In this document: in pieces, positions 60,850 to 64,000 of the stretch
Layout: each line of letters opens with the position of its first letter
Numbering within the stretch: the first letter of the stretch is position 1
Source: Bradyrhizobium sp. CCBAU 53338
GTDB taxonomy: Bacteria > Pseudomonadota > Alphaproteobacteria > Rhizobiales > Xanthobacteraceae
Direction: 5' to 3'
DNA length: 64,000 bases
Assembly (NCBI RefSeq): GCF_015291665.1
Contig: NZ_CP030048.1
Location: forward strand, 6,793,501 to 6,857,500
Notes under the pieces: generated by a model
The model's database searches: none
What the model saw: only the letters and a program-made list of their open reading frames with translations
What the model was told of the DNA's origin: nothing
Translations under genes and position numbers: made by a program

Positions 60850-62196
60850 ATGGCTGGACCAGCAGCATCAACCAATCCGCCCGCCATCAAGTCGCGCATC
60901 GGCGCGATCCTGCGCGCCACATCAGGCAATTTCCTCGAGCAGTTCGACTTCTTCCTGTTCGGCTTCTATGCGCAGGACATCGCAAAGGCGTTTTTCCCCG
61001 CGGCAGACGACACCGCTGCACTGCTCAACGCGTATGGCGTGTTCTGGCTCGGCGCGCTGATGCGCCCGGTGGGCGCCATCGTGCTCGGCGCCTATATCGA
61101 CCGCATCGGCCGCCGCCAGGGCCTGATCTTGACACTGGCACTCATGGCGCTCGGCACCGTGGTCATCGCCTTCTGTCCGTCATATGCAGCGATCGGTGTA
61201 GCAGCCCCGGTCATCGTCCTGATTGGCCGATTGATCCAGGGGTTCTCGGCCGGTGTGGAACTGGGTGGCGTCTCCGTTTACCTGTCGGAGATCGCGACAC
61301 CAGGCAATCGCGGTTTCTACACCTCGTTCCAGTCTTCCAGCCAGCAGGTCGCGATCTTTGTCGCAGCGATCATCGGTTTCATCCTGAGAGAAGCCATGCC
61401 GAGCGACACCTTCCTGGATGTCTTCGGTGGCGTCGCGAAGTGGCGCATCCCGTTCTTCGTCGGCTGCATCATCATCCCCGTCATCTTCTTCCTGCGGCGT
61501 TCGCTCGAGGAAACACCGGCGTTCCTCGCCATGAAGAGGCATCCGACCGCGCGCGAGGTGTTTGCATCGGCGATCGCGAACTGGCGCATCGTCATCCTCG
61601 GCATGATGATTGCCGTGCTGACCACAACGACCTTCTACTTCATCACGGTCTACGCCCCGGGCTTCGGCAAGCAGCTCAACCTATCGGCGACGGGAACGCT
61701 GCTTGTGACGCTTCTCGTCGCGGTGACCAACTTCATCTGGAATCCGGTCGGAGGCGCGCTATCCGACCGGATCGGTCGCAAGCCCGTACTGGTGACGATC
61801 GCGGCCCTGTCATTCCTGACTGCTTACCCCGCGCTGTCCTGGCTCGCGGCAGCTCCCAGCCTCGGAAAGCTGCTGGCAGTCCAGATGATGTTCTCGTTCT
61901 ACTTTGGCGTTTACAGCGGCACGATGCTGGGTTGTCTGGTCGAGATCGTGCCGGCCCATGTCCGGACCACCTGCTTCTCGATCGCTTTCGCATTGGCCGC
62001 AGGCATCTTCGGCACGTCGACGCCCGCCGTAGCGACCAAGTTGATCAGCATGACCAACGGCGACAAGGCCTCGCCAGCGTACTGGCTCATGTTCGGTGCA
62101 GCGCTCGGCATCGTCGCCGCGCTGATCGTCTATCGCGGCGGCAGCAAAGCCGTTCCGACCTATGATACGGCGGCGGAGCCGGCGACGGGGCACTGA
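60850..62196 (+). CDS. MHS-family MFS transporter (citrate/tricarballylate-type)
   Basis: The ATG at 60850 follows AAGGGG, giving 448 residues with 12 hydrophobic segments. The loop 2-3 signature [23 protein letters not shown] and [26 protein letters not shown] are classic for metabolite:H+ symporters. The MHS group typically takes up citrate, tricarballylate, alpha-ketoglutarate, shikimate or similar organic acids. The substrate is not settled. It stands alone after LysR and is convergent with the Rieske/amidohydrolase operon. Confidence 0.92.
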   Translation: MAGPAASTNPPAIKSRIGAILRATSGNFLEQFDFFLFGFYAQDIAKAFFPAADDTAALLNAYGVFWLGALMRPVGAIVLGAYIDRIGRRQGLILTLALMALGTVVIAFCPSYAAIGVAAPVIVLIGRLIQGFSAGVELGGVSVYLSEIATPGNRGFYTSFQSSSQQVAIFVAAIIGFILREAMPSDTFLDVFGGVAKWRIPFFVGCIIIPVIFFLRRSLEETPAFLAMKRHPTAREVFASAIANWRIVILGMMIAVLTTTTFYFITVYAPGFGKQLNLSATGTLLVTLLVAVTNFIWNPVGGALSDRIGRKPVLVTIAALSFLTAYPALSWLAAAPSLGKLLAVQMMFSFYFGVYSGTMLGCLVEIVPAHVRTTCFSIAFALAAGIFGTSTPAVATKLISMTNGDKASPAYWLMFGAALGIVAALIVYRGGSKAVPTYDTAAEPATGH

Positions 62197-62217
62197 GACG
62201 GGAGTCTCACACTTCAA

Positions 62218-62245
62218 CCCTCTCCCCGTAAGAACGGGGCGAGGG
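62218..62245. terminator. hairpin between convergent genes
   Basis: CCCTCTCCCCGT (62218-62229), loop AAGA, ACGGGGCGAGGG (62234-62245); one mismatch. It lies between the MFS stop at 62196 and the Rieske gene stop at 62269. It is similar in sequence to the hairpin at 53903-53931. A shared terminator or a repeat-family member. Confidence 0.65.
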
Positions 62246-62268
62246 ATCGGAGTCCCGGCGCGGCTGAC

Positions 62269-62682
62269 TTACAGCTCCACCACCACGTAGTCGCTCTCGA
62301 CCTTCACCGTGACAGTCTCCGCGACATACGGCCCCTTCACCACGCTTGCGCCCGGTTCGACATGAGCCGGATAGGCCTTCACGCGAAAGCGGCGGGGGTC
62401 GCAATAGGACTGGCCGGTGCGGATGTCGAATTCCCAGCCATGCCAGGGGCAGCGGATGATCTCACCCAACTTGGTGTATTCGATCTCGCCGGGATTCGAT
62501 GACTGCGCCAGGCCAATCAGCGGCCCCTCGCAGAGCGCCGCGCCCTGATGCGGGCAGCGGTTCATCAGACCGAAATACTCGCCCTTGATGTTGAAGACCG
62601 CGATCGGCCGTCCTTCGATCTCCAGAAATTTTCGCGTGCCGGGCGGAAGCTCATCCACGGGCGCAATCACATGACGCGCCAT
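62269..62682 (-). CDS. Rieske 2Fe-2S ferredoxin-like protein
   Basis: The ATG at 62682 overlaps the amidohydrolase stop by one base (TGATG), giving 137 residues. Rieske cluster ligands: CPHQGAALCEG (Cys, His) and CPWHGWEFDIRTG (Cys, His). It carries electrons to a mono- or dioxygenase or is a single-domain oxidoreductase partner. There is no oxygenase in the window, but it is cotranscribed with two amidohydrolase genes. Partner genes may lie beyond 64000. Confidence 0.92.
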   Translation of the reverse strand: MARHVIAPVDELPPGTRKFLEIEGRPIAVFNIKGEYFGLMNRCPHQGAALCEGPLIGLAQSSNPGEIEYTKLGEIIRCPWHGWEFDIRTGQSYCDPRRFRVKAYPAHVEPGASVVKGPYVAETVTVKVESDYVVVEL

Positions 62683-63791
62683 CAAGCAATTCCATACAGC
62701 TTCTTTGCGTTGTCGAGATAGAATGCCGCGCGATTGGCTTCGCTGACGCCCGCCGGCAGGACGCGCGACGGCTCGTCGTAGTCCCAATGCGGATAGTCGG
62801 TGGCGAACAGCAGCCGGTCCCAGCCGATCCAGTTGATCACGTCGAACAGATCCTCGCGGCGTTCAGGATCTTCCATCGGCTGCGTCGTCCACCACACCTG
62901 CTCGCGGATATATTCCGACGGCGGTCGCTTCACATCCGGTACCTCGCTGCGCAGCCGCTGCCAGACCTTGTCGAGCCGCCACGCCAACGACGGCGCCCAG
63001 CCGAAGCCGGCCTCGATCATCACCATCTTCAATTTTGGGAAGCGCTCGAACACGCCCTCCAGAACGAGACTTGCCAGCGCCGATTGCTGGCACTGCGAAT
63101 GCCCCACCATCTCCTCGATGTAATAAGACGGCCAGCCCGACGGCGTGATCGGATTGCCGCCGAAACCGAAGGCGTGCACGCCGACCGGCAGGCCCGCCTC
63201 TTCCGCGGCCTGATAGATCGGCCAATAGCGGCGCTGGCCGAGCGGCTCGACATTGCGGCTGAGCAGCAGCACCTGCACGAAATTCTTGTCGCCGGCACGC
63301 TCGCGGATTTCTGCGGCGGCCGCCAGCCCATCCTCATTGCCGACGACGATCGACGCTTTGAGTCGCTTGTCCTTGCTGGTCCATTTGTCGATCTGCCAGT
63401 CGTTGATCGCGGAACACAGCGCAGCCGAGAGATCGTGATTGCGGATGCCCTGCCCGGTATTGAGCGGATTCAGCACGCCGAGTTGCACGTTGTTGGGATC
63501 GAGCAGCTGCTTCTGCATGAAGGAGAGCGAGGAACCCTGCGGGCCGCCTTCCGGCGGATAGGCATCTCGCCGCGAAGCGTTGGGCTGCGCCTTCGGATAG
63601 GGTGGGCCTTCCATCATGCCCTGATAGGCGTGGACACCGTAGACTTCGAGGTGATGCTGCCAGCGTTTGGCGAGATAGGGATAAAGCTCGGTCCGGGTCG
63701 CGCGCGCCGGATGGATGTCGCAGTCCGCAATCGCGGTCTTGGTCGTCGGATGGGAAGCGGCCTCTGGGCTTTCGCGGAACTGGATATTCAT
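62682..63791 (-). CDS. amidohydrolase 2 (ACMSD-like) family protein
   Basis: A 369-residue TIM-barrel metal hydrolase. Metal ligands: Asp-x-His in IADCDIHPARA, the His in PVGVHAFGFGG, another His in the EEMVGHSQCQQ region, and the Asp in LLFATDYPHWDYDEPSR. Such proteins act as decarboxylases or hydrolases on aromatic or ring-cleavage acids. The order is amidohydrolase (partial, 63822), this gene, then Rieske ferredoxin, with tight coupling. This points to one catabolic transcript. Confidence 0.92.
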   Translation of the reverse strand: MNIQFRESPEAASHPTTKTAIADCDIHPARATRTELYPYLAKRWQHHLEVYGVHAYQGMMEGPPYPKAQPNASRRDAYPPEGGPQGSSLSFMQKQLLDPNNVQLGVLNPLNTGQGIRNHDLSAALCSAINDWQIDKWTSKDKRLKASIVVGNEDGLAAAAEIRERAGDKNFVQVLLLSRNVEPLGQRRYWPIYQAAEEAGLPVGVHAFGFGGNPITPSGWPSYYIEEMVGHSQCQQSALASLVLEGVFERFPKLKMVMIEAGFGWAPSLAWRLDKVWQRLRSEVPDVKRPPSEYIREQVWWTTQPMEDPERREDLFDVINWIGWDRLLFATDYPHWDYDEPSRVLPAGVSEANRAAFYLDNAKKLYGIA

Positions 63792-63821
63792 CGCCTTGCC
63801 TCCTTTGGCAGCGGGCTCACG

Positions 63822-64000
63822 TCAGGCGGGGATAGGTTGCATGCGGATTGTCGATCATGATCTTGCGCACGAGATCGGGGGTGAGACCTTCGGGCAGCGC
63901 GTCCTGACCGTCGAACTGCCAGTGCGGATAGTCCGTGGAGAATAAGACCAATTCGTCGGACTGCATATGATCAAACAGGCGAATTAATGTCTCAGCGTCC
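63822..64000 (-). CDS. amidohydrolase family protein, C-terminal part
   Basis: Reverse-strand frame running into the window edge. The readable 58 residues include DELVLFSTDYPHWQFDG and end with MIDNPHATYPRLT. The LFSTDYPHW segment is the C-terminal metal/active-site motif of amidohydrolase 2 proteins and matches the same region of the gene at 62682. The stop is at 63822-63824, 30 nt before the next gene of the operon. The N-terminal part lies outside the window. Confidence 0.85.

Overview
The window reads as chromosomal DNA of a Bradyrhizobium-like alphaproteobacterium (order Hyphomicrobiales). The evidence is high G+C, protein sequences typical of that group, an Irr-type iron control element in front of a membrane-bound ferritin gene, rhizobial palindromic intergenic repeats, and dense operons of acyl-CoA, lactone and aromatic-acid catabolism with ABC transporters. 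No phage, insertion sequence, CRISPR array or rRNA operon is visible. Coding density is high, with many 1 to 4 nt stop/start overlaps.

Layout. 1-1893: a GST/DUF6157 pair divergent from a WYL-type regulator, sharing one long palindrome. 2025-6366: a small secreted protein, then a hybrid histidine kinase, Hpt and REC-EAL phosphorelay operon ending in c-di-GMP hydrolysis. 6672-11000: desaturase and alpha/beta hydrolase pair, a zinc-ribbon metallo-hydrolase, an MFS transporter. 11011-14533: GntR regulator, acyl-CoA synthetase and MDR oxidoreductase with matching TTGTCNGACAA operators. 14814-24766: AraC regulator divergent from an AMP-forming ligase followed by a complete sugar-type ABC importer. 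One permease of this importer is fused to a strictosidine-synthase/SMP-30-like propeller, and a second propeller gene is translationally coupled to it. 24773-30673: opgC and a DUF2059 gene, then an acyl-CoA dehydrogenase-like flavoprotein and a GNAT protein divergent from a winged-helix/TolB/TPR regulator. 30820-36722: FAH hydrolase and cyclase-family hydrolase divergent from a TauABC-like importer with an embedded GntR regulator.

36801-42891: initiator tRNA, coniferyl-aldehyde-dehydrogenase-like enzyme, GMC oxidoreductase, CvpA-like protein, SDR and MDR. 42892-48162: DUF3775 protein, two related metallo-beta-lactamase-fold hydrolases, FAH hydrolase, GST and an epoxide-hydrolase-like enzyme. 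48245-51949: an extremely His-rich secreted protein, a DUF6065-like protein, and an Irr-box-preceded operon of membrane-bound ferritin/iron exporter, outer-membrane-like protein and cytochrome b561. 52040-60704: amidase, SnoaL-like protein, Zn alcohol dehydrogenase, AidB-like acyl-CoA dehydrogenase, SDR, enoyl-CoA hydratase, GNAT, DUF1127 and LysR. 60850-64000: MHS-family MFS transporter convergent with a Rieske ferredoxin and two amidohydrolases, the last cut by the window end.

The most unusual unit is the importer at 16030-24766. A permease carries its own hydrolase-like propeller on the predicted cytoplasmic side and sits with a second propeller and a CoA/AMP ligase. It looks like an uptake-and-activation system for an unknown, possibly lactone or ester, substrate.
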